Shown here: in pieces, positions 1 through 9,912 of the stretch
How the letters are laid out: each line of letters begins with the position of its first letter
How positions within the stretch are numbered: the first letter of the stretch is position 1
Source: Acinetobacter sp. ANC 7912
GTDB taxonomy: Bacteria; Pseudomonadota; Gammaproteobacteria; Pseudomonadales; Moraxellaceae
Assembly (NCBI RefSeq): GCF_039862785.1
Contig: NZ_CP156795.1
Span: forward strand, 930,001-994,000
Direction of reading: 5' to 3'
DNA: 64,000 nt
Position numbers and translations under genes: made by a program
Notes under the pieces: generated by a model
Databases searched by the model: none
Seen by the model: only the letters and a program-made list of their open reading frames with translations
What the model was told of the DNA's origin: nothing

Positions 1-473
1 ATACCAGCGGTTCCATGCATGGCCAGCCGGAACTGATTTCCAAAGCTATTTGCCTGTACCTGGGCATTCAGGCGATGCGGGAAAAGCGCCCAATGTACCT
101 GATTAACTTCTCCACTAATTTGACAGCACTGAGTTTAAATACGAATACTGCATTGGATGGCCTGATTCATTTTCTGAGTCAGTCCTTTCATGGTGGCACC
201 GATATTATTCCGGCGATGCAGCATGCAGTAGAAATGCTAGAACAGCCAGAATTTCAAAATGCCGATGTCGCTGTGATTTCCGATTTTATTATGGGGCAGC
301 TCAGTCCAGAGCTGATGGAAAAAATTGATCTGCAGAAGCAGCAGGGCGCTGGCTTTTATGGAGTCGCGATTGGAAGTTTCCGCTTTGATCATCTCGATAA
401 AGGATTGTTTGACCATCAGTGGATTTACCAGTCCAGTACCGGAAAAGTGATTGAATTGCAGCCGAATGCATAA
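1..473 (+). CDS. VWA-domain protein (ViaA/CoxE-like), C-terminal part
   Basis: The reading frame is open at the window edge and ends at 473, so only the last ~157 residues are seen. The first visible residues read T-S-G-S-M, and the preceding partial codon ends in 'at', consistent with Asp. Together these form a DxSxS MIDAS metal-binding motif of a von Willebrand factor A domain. Further on, GGTDI and a V-x-x-I-S-D-F stretch fit the later VWA metal-coordinating loops. Such proteins are often paired with MoxR/RavA-type AAA ATPases, which would lie upstream, outside the window. An internal ATG at 15 is not the true start because it falls inside the MIDAS motif. The exact subfamily is inferred. 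Confidence 0.8.
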   Translation, partial: TSGSMHGQPELISKAICLYLGIQAMREKRPMYLINFSTNLTALSLNTNTALDGLIHFLSQSFHGGTDIIPAMQHAVEMLEQPEFQNADVAVISDFIMGQLSPELMEKIDLQKQQGAGFYGVAIGSFRFDHLDKGLFDHQWIYQSSTGKVIELQPNA

Positions 474-524
474 GGTTTTTTTAGCGAGAGCTCATCTCTG
501 ATAGGATTTTAATTTTATCAGTCA

Positions 525-553
525 TAAAAAAACCGCCCAAAGGGCGGTTTTTG
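525..553. terminator. Bidirectional terminator between VWA gene and gltA
   Basis: An 8-bp GC-rich stem (AACCGCCC / GGGCGGTT, 531-538 and 542-549) with an AAA loop is flanked by A-runs on the left and T-runs on the right. It can end transcription in both directions. The two flanking genes converge on it. Confidence 0.85.
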
Positions 554-575
554 TGGTCTTTCGACGCGTACTGAA

Positions 576-1850
576 TTAACGGTTGATGTCGCGTTGAGTT
601 TCGCCAGTGTAAAGCTGACGAGGACGACCGATTTTGTAAGGTGCGCTGTGCATTTCTAACCAGTGGCTGATCCAACCCACTGTACGTGCAAGAGCGAAGA
701 TTACAGTAAACATTTCTGTTGGGATACCAATCGCTTTAAGGATGATACCTGAGTAGAAGTCTACGTTAGGGTACAGGTTACGTTTGATGAAGTATTCGTC
801 AGAAAGTGCGATACGTTCAAGTTCCATAGCCAGTGCAAGCTGTGGATCGTTGATACCAAGTGCAGTTAACACTTCGTCGCAAGTTTCTTTCATTACTTTC
901 GCACGTGGGTCGAAGTTTTTGTACACACGGTGACCGAAGCCCATGAGTTTAACTTCTTTAGTTTTCACTTTTTCCATGAACGGAGCAACGTTCTCTACAG
1001 TGCCGATTTCATCAAGCATCTTAAGAACAGCTTCGTTTGCACCACCGTGAGCAGGACCCCAAAGTGCAGCGATACCCGCAGCGATACATGCATATGGGTT
1101 AGCACCAGTAGAACCCGCTAGACGTACGGTAGAAGTAGACGCGTTTTGTTCGTGGTCAGCATGAAGCGTAAAGATACGGTCCATTGCTTTCGCAAGAATT
1201 GGGTTAACTTTGTAGTCACGGTCTGCTGGAGTAGCAAACATCATGTACAGGAAGTTTTCAGCGTAGCTTAAGTCGTTACGTGGGTAAACGAATGGTTGAC
1301 CAACTGTGTATTTGTAAGTCCAAGCAGCCAGAGTAGGAACTTTAGCAATCAGACGGATTGCAGTGATTTCACGGTGGTCAATGTTTTCGATGTCCAGGCT
1401 GTTGTGATAGAACGCAGAAAGTGCACCAACCACACCACACATGATCGCCATAGGGTGAGCGTCACGACGGAAACCATTGAAGAAGCGGCTAACTTGGTCG
1501 TGAACCATAGTGTGGTTACGAACTTTAGAGTCGAACTCAGCTTTTTGTTCAGCAGTTGGAAGCTCGCCATTTAACAACAGGTAGCAAGTTTCTAGGTAGT
1601 CTGCTTTAGTTGCTAACTGGTCGATTGGGTAACCACGGTGTAAAAGAACGCCTTTACCGCCATCGATGAATGTGATTTTAGATTCGCACGCCGCTGTAGA
1701 CACGAAACCAGGATCAAAAGTAAAGTGACCTGCAGCCAATACATCTTTAACGTCGATTACATCTGGGCCCAATGTGCCGCTGTAAATTGGTAGTTCAATT
1801 TGTTTGCCATCAAGCTGTAAAACGGCTTTCTTGCCAGTTGCTTCAGACAT
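576..1850 (-). CDS. gltA: Citrate synthase
   Basis: Condenses oxaloacetate and acetyl-CoA to citrate, the entry step of the TCA cycle, in the cytoplasm. The 424-residue length is that of Gram-negative hexameric type II (NADH-sensitive) enzymes. Catalytic residues are visible: His268 in GPAHGG, His307 in GFGHRVY and Asp364 in NVDFYSG. The start ATG at 1850 gives MSEATGKK, with a purine-rich AGGAGA just upstream on the minus strand. The gene is divergent from sdhC across about 1 kb and converges with the VWA gene. No anomaly is seen. Confidence 0.98.
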   Translation of the reverse strand: MSEATGKKAVLQLDGKQIELPIYSGTLGPDVIDVKDVLAAGHFTFDPGFVSTAACESKITFIDGGKGVLLHRGYPIDQLATKADYLETCYLLLNGELPTAEQKAEFDSKVRNHTMVHDQVSRFFNGFRRDAHPMAIMCGVVGALSAFYHNSLDIENIDHREITAIRLIAKVPTLAAWTYKYTVGQPFVYPRNDLSYAENFLYMMFATPADRDYKVNPILAKAMDRIFTLHADHEQNASTSTVRLAGSTGANPYACIAAGIAALWGPAHGGANEAVLKMLDEIGTVENVAPFMEKVKTKEVKLMGFGHRVYKNFDPRAKVMKETCDEVLTALGINDPQLALAMELERIALSDEYFIKRNLYPNVDFYSGIILKAIGIPTEMFTVIFALARTVGWISHWLEMHSAPYKIGRPRQLYTGETQRDINR

Positions 1851-2862
1851 TCAATAGATCTCCTGTCCTGGTGAATGTTTATCCGAGTTGTCTATCAATC
1901 TTTTAATGCACAAAACGGACGGATCAAAAAATTGCTATAAGATTAGTGAGTACTGAAATTTTGTCAATTATACTTATGGATAAAAAATGACATTACACAG
2001 TGGTTTAGTCACATAATCTCTGTATAAAGCTTTCATGAAAATCACAGCATCAACGCGGTATAATAAGGTAAAAATATCTTTAGGTGCAGAAAAAAAAACA
2101 TTGTTTGTAGCAATAATCATCATCGTTTAATCGTAAAAAAATGTTTATAAATCCACCTTTCAGATGAGAACCCTTCGCAAAACTATATAAATTTCGCGAC
2201 TTAGCTAACTTTTAAAGTCTTGTTGTTTTTGTTCAGTTTTATAATTAAAAGCGCTTAACACTTTTCATTAAAATGATTGTTTGGTTAAAAAATGACTGAT
2301 TTGGAACAGCCATAATATTGTGTGAAGATATATTTGTGAGATTTTTGTCACATTTTTATTAATTAAAGCGCAGGGGGAAATTAATAAGATGGGGGACTCA
2401 ATTAAATAAGGCCGAATATTGTCGAATACGCCAGCAAAATATTTAGACTCAAATGATATCCTTCTTTATATATAGGCTTACCAGACCAAAAGAAGTACTG
2501 GCTTATTTGAGTGATATTTTCAATGGCTCACATAAGTGGTTGAATCTTCTCCTTTAGTCTAAAGTATAGACAATGTTGTTAACTATATATACTACACCAA
2601 TTTGATCAGGTTTATTTTTAAAAAACAAAGAAATAAACATCATATGCTAACTATTTGAAAGGGCGGGAATTGCGCTTTTAATTGTTAATGATTCTTATTT
2701 AAATATTTTTTAGTGAAAAAGCGAAATAGAGTTGTTTGTGTTTTAATATTTAGCGTTTTATAATTCAGTGTCGTTTTATGTTTAGGCATGTATTTGTCTA
2801 ATAATGCCAGCTTTCCTTCGAATTAATTCCAACAAACTCCGGATGGAGTTTTTAACTACAGG
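1851..2862. promoter_or_regulatory. 1-kb divergent intergenic region gltA / sdhC
   Basis: This AT-rich region holds no convincing coding frame on either strand. It must carry the promoters for gltA (leftward) and the sdh operon (rightward). Its length is unusual for a divergent promoter region. I could not single out promoter hexamers with confidence. Confidence 0.6.
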
Positions 2863-3261
2863 ATGCCAGCTGTGAAAAGCAACAGACCTGTCAATTTGTC
2901 CATGGGTCAAGTTTTAGAAGTAAACTTAAAATCACCTGTGGCTATTGCATCAATTCTACACCGTCTTTCGGGTGTAATCGTATTTCTACTCGTACCGGTC
3001 CTTCTATGGATTTTAGACAAATCATTGTCTTCACCTGAAGGTTTTGCACAAGTGCAAGAAATCTTTAACGGTTTCATTGTTCGCTTCGTCGTATGGGTGT
3101 TTGTAGCCGGCTTAATTTATCATTTGTTCACTGGTATTAAGCACTTACTGGCAGATATCGGCGTTGCAGAGGAACTGCAAAGCGGTCGTACTGCAGCTAC
3201 TATTTCATTAATCTTGTCTGCTATCGGTATCGTTGCAGCATTTGTATGGATCGTACTCTAA
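2863..3261 (+). CDS. sdhC: Succinate dehydrogenase cytochrome b556 subunit
   Basis: Membrane anchor subunit of complex II that carries heme b and helps form the quinone site. It has three hydrophobic helices, at roughly residues 27-48, 70-92 and 107-131. The motif SPVAIASILHRLSG near residues 24-37 is the typical SdhC quinone/heme signature, with the conserved Ser and Arg. His87 in the LIYHLFTGIKHL helix is the likely heme ligand. Two starts are possible: ATG 2863, with GGAG about 14 nt away, or GTG 2872, with CAGGA about 8 nt upstream. The GTG may be the real one. First gene of sdhCDAB; its stop overlaps the sdhD start by one base. Confidence 0.95.
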   Translation: MPAVKSNRPVNLSMGQVLEVNLKSPVAIASILHRLSGVIVFLLVPVLLWILDKSLSSPEGFAQVQEIFNGFIVRFVVWVFVAGLIYHLFTGIKHLLADIGVAEELQSGRTAATISLILSAIGIVAAFVWIVL

Positions 3262-3626
3262 TGAAAAGTGCTACTGGTTTAACAGGTTCAGGTTCTCGTG
3301 ATTGGTTTATCCAACGCATTAGTGCTGTAGTTTTAGCTGTTTATACCGTTGTGGTATTGGGTTGGATCCTACTGAATGGTGGTTTCAACTTCGAGCAATG
3401 GTACGGCTTTATGATGACATTACCAATGAAGATTATGTCTTTATTGGCAGTCTTATCTCTTGTTGCGCATGCTTGGATCGGTATGTGGCAAGTATTCACT
3501 GACTATGTGACTACTCGTCAAATGGGTCCATCGGCTTCAGGTTTACGCCTTGTACTGACTTCAGCAGTGATCATTGCTGTATTTGCATATGCAATCTGGG
3601 CTATCCGGATTTTTTGGGCGAATTGA
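3261..3626 (+). CDS. sdhD: Succinate dehydrogenase hydrophobic membrane anchor
   Basis: Second membrane subunit of complex II. The start is taken at ATG 3261, which overlaps the sdhC stop (TAATG) and suggests coupled translation. This gives 121 residues beginning MKSATGLTGSG. Three transmembrane helices are visible. The N-terminal SRDWFIQRISAVVL matches the family's quinone-site region, and the HAWIGMWQVFTDY segment carries the probable heme-ligand His and the conserved Asp-Tyr. A longer frame from 3246 would run into sdhC and has no ribosome site. Confidence 0.95.
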   Translation: MKSATGLTGSGSRDWFIQRISAVVLAVYTVVVLGWILLNGGFNFEQWYGFMMTLPMKIMSLLAVLSLVAHAWIGMWQVFTDYVTTRQMGPSASGLRLVLTSAVIIAVFAYAIWAIRIFWAN

Positions 3627-3638
3627 TAGGAAACAATC

Positions 3639-5534
3639 ATGGGCGCTATAACCCCTAAAGAAGACTACACAAATATTCCACATTTAACTTTCGACGCAGT
3701 GATTGTCGGTGGTGGTGGTTCAGGTATGCGTGCTTCTTACCAACTTGCTCAAGCTGGTTTGAAAGTTGCTGTACTGACTAAAGTATTCCCAACACGTTCT
3801 CATACTGTGGCTGCACAGGGTGGTATTGGTGCATCTCTTGGTAACATGCAAGAAGATAACTGGCACTATCACTTCTATGACACTGTTAAAGGTTCTGACT
3901 GGTTAGGTGACCAAGACGCAATCGAGTTCATGACTCGAGAAGCGCCACAAGTTGTATATGAACTTGAACACCTGGGTATGCCATTCGACCGTAACGCAGA
4001 TGGTACAATCTACCAACGTCCATTCGGTGGTCACTCTGCAAACTACGGTGAAAAAGCAGTTCCACGTGCATGTGCTGCTGCTGACCGTACAGGTCACGCA
4101 CTACTTCACACGCTGTACCAAAGCAACGTGAAAATGGGTACTCAATTCTTCGTAGAATGGATCGCGCTTGACCTGATTCGTAACGAAGCTGGTGATGTAC
4201 TGGGTGTTACAGCAATTGACCAGGAAACTGGTAAAATTGCAGTATTCCAAGCAAAAGCGACATTATTCGCTACTGGTGGTGCTGGTCGTGTTTACCGTGC
4301 ATCGACTAACGCTTATATCAACACTGGTGACGGTCTTGGTATGGCGGCTCGTGCTGGTATTCCACTGCAAGACATGGAATTCTGGCAATTCCACCCTACA
4401 GGTGTTGCGGGCGCAGGCGTACTATTAACTGAAGGTTGTCGTGGTGAAGGTGCGATCCTTCGTAACAAAGACGGCGAACCGTTCATGGAACGTTATGCAC
4501 CGACGCTGAAAGACTTGGCTCCTCGTGACTTCGTATCACGTTCTATGGACCAAGAAATCAAAGAAGGTCGTGGTTGTGGTCCTAAAGGCGACTATATCCT
4601 GCTGGATATGACTCACCTAGGTGCTGAAACTATCATGAAACGTCTGCCATCTGTATTCGAGATTGGTAAGAAATTCGCGAACGTTGACATCACCAAAGAG
4701 CCAATTCCTGTAGTACCTACAATCCACTATCAAATGGGTGGTATTCCGACCAATATCCATGGTCAGGTTGTAGTACCAGAAGGTAACGAAACTGCTCCTC
4801 TAGTGACTCATTACGACAAAAACACAGATAGTTATACTGTGAATACTGATCGTAACTTCACTAAACCAGTGAAAGGTTTTTACGCAATTGGTGAATGTTC
4901 ATGTGTATCTGTACACGGTGCAAACCGTCTGGGTACAAACTCTCTGCTTGACCTTGTTGTATTTGGTAAAGCAGCTGGTGAACATATCATTGACTACGTG
5001 ACTAAACACCACGGTGATGAGTACGCGCCACTTCCTACAACTGTACTTGAGAAAACACTTGAACGTGTTCGTAAACTTGACGAATCTACTTCAGGTGAAA
5101 ATGCTCAGGAAGTTGCTGACGCAATTCGTGACATCGTTCAAGATCATGCGGGTGTATTCCGTACAACTGCGCTGCTTGAAGAAGGTGTTAAACAGATTCT
5201 TGCGCTGGAACCACGTGTTCGCAACATCCACCTGAAAGACAAATCTAAAGTCTTCAACACAGCGCGTATCGAAGCACTTGAAGTTGAAAACTTGTACGAA
5301 GTAGCGAAAGCAACCCTGATTTCTGCTGCTGCCCGTAAAGAATGTCGTGGTGCACATACGGTTGTTGACTTCGAATTGCCACCTGATCACCCAGACTACC
5401 CATACGGCCGTCGCGATGATGAGTGGATGAAGCACACATTATGGTTCTCTGCTGATAACCATCTTGAGTACAAGCCAGTTCGCTATAAACCTTTATCGGT
5501 TGATGCGATTCCACCGAAACCACGTACATTCTAA
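3639..5534 (+). CDS. sdhA: Succinate dehydrogenase flavoprotein subunit
   Basis: Catalytic subunit that oxidises succinate to fumarate with covalently bound FAD. The N-terminal VIVGGGGSGMRAS at residues 21-33 is the dinucleotide-binding loop. His55 in TRSHTVAAQGG is the FAD attachment site. The substrate region includes FHPTG and the CRGEGA segment. At 631 residues it is somewhat longer than enteric SdhA. It starts 12 bp after sdhD with a GGAAACA ribosome site and is followed by sdhB 14 bp later. Codon usage looks highly biased, as expected for high expression. Confidence 0.98.
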   Translation: MGAITPKEDYTNIPHLTFDAVIVGGGGSGMRASYQLAQAGLKVAVLTKVFPTRSHTVAAQGGIGASLGNMQEDNWHYHFYDTVKGSDWLGDQDAIEFMTREAPQVVYELEHLGMPFDRNADGTIYQRPFGGHSANYGEKAVPRACAAADRTGHALLHTLYQSNVKMGTQFFVEWIALDLIRNEAGDVLGVTAIDQETGKIAVFQAKATLFATGGAGRVYRASTNAYINTGDGLGMAARAGIPLQDMEFWQFHPTGVAGAGVLLTEGCRGEGAILRNKDGEPFMERYAPTLKDLAPRDFVSRSMDQEIKEGRGCGPKGDYILLDMTHLGAETIMKRLPSVFEIGKKFANVDITKEPIPVVPTIHYQMGGIPTNIHGQVVVPEGNETAPLVTHYDKNTDSYTVNTDRNFTKPVKGFYAIGECSCVSVHGANRLGTNSLLDLVVFGKAAGEHIIDYVTKHHGDEYAPLPTTVLEKTLERVRKLDESTSGENAQEVADAIRDIVQDHAGVFRTTALLEEGVKQILALEPRVRNIHLKDKSKVFNTARIEALEVENLYEVAKATLISAAARKECRGAHTVVDFELPPDHPDYPYGRRDDEWMKHTLWFSADNHLEYKPVRYKPLSVDAIPPKPRTF

Positions 5535-5548
5535 TTAGGAGATGTGAG

Positions 5549-6259
5549 ATGAGTAGAGGTACTCGTACATTTAATATCTACCGCTACGATCCTGATAAGG
5601 ATGCAGCACCATACATGCAAACTTTCAAGCTTGAGCTGACTGACAAGCACCGTATGTTGCTTGATGCGCTTCTAGCATTGAAAGTACAAGACGAAACTTT
5701 GACGTTCCGTCGTTCATGTCGTGAAGGTATCTGTGGTTCTGATGGTGTAAACATCAATGGTAAAAACGGTCTTGCATGTCTGCAAAACCTGAATGATTTG
5801 CCAGAAACCATTACGATCCGTCCACTGCCAGGTCTTCCAGTAATCAAAGACCTTGTAGTTGACATGAACCAGTTCTACGATCAATACAACAAAATTCATC
5901 CGTTCTTGATCAACAACCAGCCTGCGCCGCCTAAAGAGCGTCTGCAGTCTCCTGAAGAACGTGAACACCTGAATGGTCTGTACGAATGTATTCTATGTGC
6001 ATGTTGTTCAACTTCATGTCCATCATTCTGGTGGAACCCAGACAAATTCTTGGGTCCTTCAGCATTGCTGAATGCATACCGTTTCATCATCGATTCACGT
6101 GATACAGCGACTCAAGAGCGTCTGGCTCGTCTTGACGACCCATTCTCGCTGTTCCGTTGTAAAGGAATCATGAATTGTGTATCTGTATGTCCTAAAGGCC
6201 TGAACCCTACTAAAGCAATCGGTCACATCCGTAACATGCTTCTAGATATGGCTGGCTAA
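5549..6259 (+). CDS. sdhB: Succinate dehydrogenase iron-sulfur subunit
   Basis: Electron-transfer subunit of complex II, linking FAD to ubiquinone through three Fe-S clusters. The N-terminal plant-type [2Fe-2S] ligands are Cys57, Cys62, Asp65 and Cys77 in CREGICGSDG...GLAC, with the Asp seen in other bacterial SdhB. The C-terminal half carries CILCACCSTSCP and CKGIMNCVSVCPKG for the [4Fe-4S] and [3Fe-4S] clusters. A strong AGGAGATG ribosome site precedes the ATG at 5549. Last gene of the sdh operon, followed by a clear terminator. Confidence 0.98.
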   Translation: MSRGTRTFNIYRYDPDKDAAPYMQTFKLELTDKHRMLLDALLALKVQDETLTFRRSCREGICGSDGVNINGKNGLACLQNLNDLPETITIRPLPGLPVIKDLVVDMNQFYDQYNKIHPFLINNQPAPPKERLQSPEEREHLNGLYECILCACCSTSCPSFWWNPDKFLGPSALLNAYRFIIDSRDTATQERLARLDDPFSLFRCKGIMNCVSVCPKGLNPTKAIGHIRNMLLDMAG

Positions 6260-6284
6260 TCCAGACTGCATATAACAGTTTGTC

Positions 6285-6312
6285 AAAAAGCACACCACTT
6301 GGTGTGCTTTTT
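6285..6312 (+). terminator. sdhCDAB terminator
   Basis: A near-perfect 12-bp stem (AAAAAGCACACC / GGTGTGCTTTTT) with an ACTT loop ends in a T-run 25 bp after the sdhB stop. Confidence 0.9.
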
Positions 6313-7059
6313 GCTTTATAGGGGCACGTAAAATGACAGGTGAAGCGAAAAGCTGGCGTTTTCAATATTCTGTCTTATGTAATAGGGCGGGGTGATGCGC
6401 TATTTCAGAGCGTGCTGCTCAACTTTGTGCACTCATTTGATCGGATTCGATTTATTTATGGGTTTTAGGGGGAAATCTGACCTGAAAATGCTGCGTAATA
6501 ATGTTATTATATAACGCATTATTTTGAAGGGAGTGGATTGGAAAATTTACTCTCTTTTTGTTTATCAATGGGATGTAGAACTTTAGTCGGTTTCTCATTT
6601 AAATCCACTTATGATAGAGTAATTCCCGGGTGGTGTATTTGACTAAAAAATATACGTTTCTTGTCAAAAAAATCAATTGATTAGTCGAGATCGTGTTAGC
6701 ATTTAGCGTACGAGCATACTTAAAAAAGAGTCTTTCTGCGTACATTTTTTAAACATGGAAAGAGAGGCACTTGGTATATAAATGTATGGTGGAGTCGCTT
6801 TAGAAAAAATTAGGCTTAAATCATTGTTTTTTCTAAGTCGATTTGCAAAAAATTGCCCGGTCACGATCGGGTATTCAATGAGTGATGATGCCGCTGAGGG
6901 GCGTTATTGTTCATTAAACATGTCAAGCCTTGGTCTTGATGTGGTGATAACGCCTCATGGCTTATGCCTTATGGGGGACTAATGTCATATTACCAATTTG
7001 ACATTACAAATCCTGGGTTTTGCTTAAAAAGCATCCTGAAAATGTTTTTGCAATAGGAA
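6313..7059. promoter_or_regulatory. Intergenic region upstream of sucA
   Basis: About 750 bp lies between the sdh terminator and sucA. A 66-codon frame at 6782-6982 has no ribosome site and no recognisable protein character, so I do not call it. The region probably carries the sucA promoter(s) and a long leader. TTGACA at 6999 and TTGTCA near 6660 are candidate -35 boxes but lack clear -10 partners. Confidence 0.5.
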
Positions 7060-9894
7060 ATGGGTCCACAAATGCAAGAAGTTGCTGACGCATTGCGTCT
7101 TGACACTGAATTAAGCGCTGATAGTGCAGCGTATATTGAAGAGCTTTATGAGCAATATCTGACCGCTCCAGAATCAGTGGGTGCTGACTGGCAGGAATAC
7201 TTCGGTAAATTCCCTAAAGGTGATCAACCACACAGCAATGTACGTGAGCAATTCCTTCTTCTAGGTCGCAACTCAAACCGTATTCAGCCTGTTGTACAAA
7301 GTGCAGTAAGTTCTGAGCATGAGCGTCGTCAAATCGGCGTGTTGCAACTGATTGCAGCATACCGTAACCGCGGTCACCAAAAAGCGAAACTAGATCCACT
7401 AGGTCTGGCAAAACGTGAACAGGCGTTTGACCTGGAACTGGATGCTCACGGTCTGACTAAATCTGACCTGGACACAGTATTCAATACTGGCAATCTTGCA
7501 ATTGGTAAAGAAGAAGCAACTCTTGCTGAAATTCTTGAAGCACTAGAAACCACTTACTGTGGTTCTATCGGTGCTGAATACATGCACATCGTGGACACCA
7601 AAGAAAAACGTTGGATCCAACAACGTCTTGAAGGTGCACGTGGCAAATTCAACTTCTCTACGGATCAGAAAAAACACGTCCTTGAACGTTTAACTGCAGC
7701 TGAAGGTTTAGAAAAATATTTAGGTAACAAATACGTTGGTGCGAAACGTTTCGGTGTTGAAGGCGGCGAGTCTTTCATTCCGATGGTTGATGCCGTGATT
7801 CAACGTGCAGGTTCTGTAGGTTGTAAAGAAGTTGTGATCGGTATGCCACACCGTGGCCGTCTGAATCTTCTTGTGAACATCATGGGTAAAAACCCGGCTG
7901 ACCTGTTCGGCGAGTTCGAAGGTAAATCCCTGAACAAAAAAGGTTCTGGTGACGTTAAATACCACCAAGGTTTCTCTTCTAACGTCATGACTCCTGGTGG
8001 AGAAGTTCACTTGGCATTGGCGTTTAACCCATCTCACCTTGAAATCGTTGGACCTGTAGTTGAAGGTTCTGTACGTGCTCGTCAAGTACGTCGTAAAGAT
8101 ATCGGTGGTGATGATGTATTACCAATCATCGTTCACGGTGACGCAGCATTTGCAGGTCAAGGTGTAAACCAAGAAACCTTCCAAATGTCACAAACTCGTG
8201 GTTACACCGTTGGTGGTACAGTTCACATCGTTGTGAACAACCAGGTTGGTTTTACTACTTCTGATCCACGTGACGCACGTTCTACAGAATACTGTACTGA
8301 CATCGCGAAAATGATCCAGGCACCGATCTTCCATGTGAACGGTGATGATCCAGAAGCAGTACTATTTGTTGCTCAATTGGCGCATGATTTCCGTCATACT
8401 TTCCGTAAAGACGTCGTGATCGACATGTTCTGTTACCGTCGTCGTGGTCACAACGAAGCGGACGAACCAGCTGCAACTCAGCCATTGATGTACCAAGTGA
8501 TCACCAAAAAAGCGACTACTCGTACATTATATGCTGACAAACTTGTACAAGAAGGCATTCTTGACCGTGCAACTGCGGATGCAATGGTAGAGCAGTATCG
8601 TTCTGACCTTGAAGCAGGTAACCACGTTGCCAATGCGCTTGTTCTTGAACCGAACAAGAAAATGTTCGTGGACTGGACTCCTTACCTGGGTCATGAATAC
8701 ACAGACGTTTGGGATACTACATTCCCAGAAGATCGTCTGAAAGAACTTGGCCGTAAAATGCGTGAGCTTCCAGAAGGCTTTGTAATGCAACGCCAAGTCT
8801 CTAAAGTGATTGATGACCGTCTGAAAATGCAGACTGGTGAAATGCCACTGAACTGGGGTGCTGCTGAAACTCTGGCTTATGCAACACTTCTAGACGAAGG
8901 TTACCTGGTTCGTTTAACTGGTGAAGACGTTGGTCGTGGTACCTTCTCACACCGTCACGCTAAACTGCATAACCAGGTAGATGGTTCTGTATATATCCCA
9001 CTTTGCCATATCAAAGAAAACCAACCACGTGTTGCGATCTATGACTCTTTACTGTCTGAAATGGCAGTACTGGCATTCGAATATGGTTATGCAACAACTC
9101 TGCCTAAGAGCCTGATCATCTGGGAAGCTCAGTTCGGTGACTTCGCTAACTGTGCACAAGTTGTAATCGACCAGTTCATCTCATCTGGCGAAACCAAATG
9201 GGAACGTGTATGTGGTCTGACTATGCTTCTGCCACACGGCTTCGAAGGTCAAGGTCCAGAGCACTCATCTGCACGTCTGGAACGCTTCCTGCAATTATGT
9301 GCTGAAGAAAACATGCAAGTGTTAACACCAACTACACCTGCTCAGATCTTCCACGCATTGCGTCGTCAAGCAATCCGTCCGATCCGTAAACCAATGATCG
9401 TAATGTCTCCTAAGTCATTGCTGCGTCACAAGTTAGCTGTGTCTAACCTAGATGAGCTGGCAAATGGTACATTCCAAACTGTGATCGACGAAGTTGACAA
9501 CATCAACAAATCTGACGTTACTCGTCTGGTACTGTGTGGTGGTAAGGTTTACTACGACCTGCTAGAAAAACGTCGTGAAAAAGAATTGAACAACACTGCA
9601 ATCGTTCGTATTGAACAATTGTATCCATACCCAGAAGCACGTCTTGCTGAAGTTCTGGCTCAATATCCAAACGTAACTGAATTGGTATGGGCTCAAGAAG
9701 AACCGAAGAACCAAGGTGCTTGGCTGTTCATTGCTCCACGTCTATACGAAGATGTGATGAAGTCTGGTAAACAGATCCGCATTAGCTACGCTGGCCGTGA
9801 AGCTTCTGCAGCTCCAGCGTGTGGTTCACCATATTTGCATGCAAAACAACAAGCTCAGCTCGTTAACGACGCTCTAGCGATCGATGCTGAATAA
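7060..9894 (+). CDS. sucA: 2-oxoglutarate dehydrogenase E1 component
   Basis: Thiamine-diphosphate decarboxylase of the 2-oxoglutarate dehydrogenase complex. At up to 944 residues it matches the usual length of E1o. It shows the N-terminal E2-binding tail followed by YLEQYLTAPESVGADWQ-type family sequence. The TPP/Mg site is GDAAFAGQGVNQE with NNQVGFTTSDP, and IGMPHRGRLN precedes it. Two starts are possible, ATG 7060 or ATG 7072 (MQEVADAL). An AGGA at 7055-7058 is too close to the first and rather far from the second. I favour 7072 from memory of Acinetobacter orthologues. First gene of sucAB-lpd. Confidence 0.96.
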   Translation: MGPQMQEVADALRLDTELSADSAAYIEELYEQYLTAPESVGADWQEYFGKFPKGDQPHSNVREQFLLLGRNSNRIQPVVQSAVSSEHERRQIGVLQLIAAYRNRGHQKAKLDPLGLAKREQAFDLELDAHGLTKSDLDTVFNTGNLAIGKEEATLAEILEALETTYCGSIGAEYMHIVDTKEKRWIQQRLEGARGKFNFSTDQKKHVLERLTAAEGLEKYLGNKYVGAKRFGVEGGESFIPMVDAVIQRAGSVGCKEVVIGMPHRGRLNLLVNIMGKNPADLFGEFEGKSLNKKGSGDVKYHQGFSSNVMTPGGEVHLALAFNPSHLEIVGPVVEGSVRARQVRRKDIGGDDVLPIIVHGDAAFAGQGVNQETFQMSQTRGYTVGGTVHIVVNNQVGFTTSDPRDARSTEYCTDIAKMIQAPIFHVNGDDPEAVLFVAQLAHDFRHTFRKDVVIDMFCYRRRGHNEADEPAATQPLMYQVITKKATTRTLYADKLVQEGILDRATADAMVEQYRSDLEAGNHVANALVLEPNKKMFVDWTPYLGHEYTDVWDTTFPEDRLKELGRKMRELPEGFVMQRQVSKVIDDRLKMQTGEMPLNWGAAETLAYATLLDEGYLVRLTGEDVGRGTFSHRHAKLHNQVDGSVYIPLCHIKENQPRVAIYDSLLSEMAVLAFEYGYATTLPKSLIIWEAQFGDFANCAQVVIDQFISSGETKWERVCGLTMLLPHGFEGQGPEHSSARLERFLQLCAEENMQVLTPTTPAQIFHALRRQAIRPIRKPMIVMSPKSLLRHKLAVSNLDELANGTFQTVIDEVDNINKSDVTRLVLCGGKVYYDLLEKRREKELNNTAIVRIEQLYPYPEARLAEVLAQYPNVTELVWAQEEPKNQGAWLFIAPRLYEDVMKSGKQIRISYAGREASAAPACGSPYLHAKQQAQLVNDALAIDAE

Positions 9895-9912
9895 TCCAGG
9901 AGATTCTAAATA

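Noticed and set aside
2681..2704. Possible Fur box upstream of sdhC (TTAATGATTCTTATT)
   Set aside because: Only a partial match to the Fur consensus in very AT-rich DNA, where such matches are expected by chance.
6782..6982. 66-codon frame upstream of sucA
   Set aside because: No ribosome site, unusual composition and no protein family features; probably part of the sucA leader.
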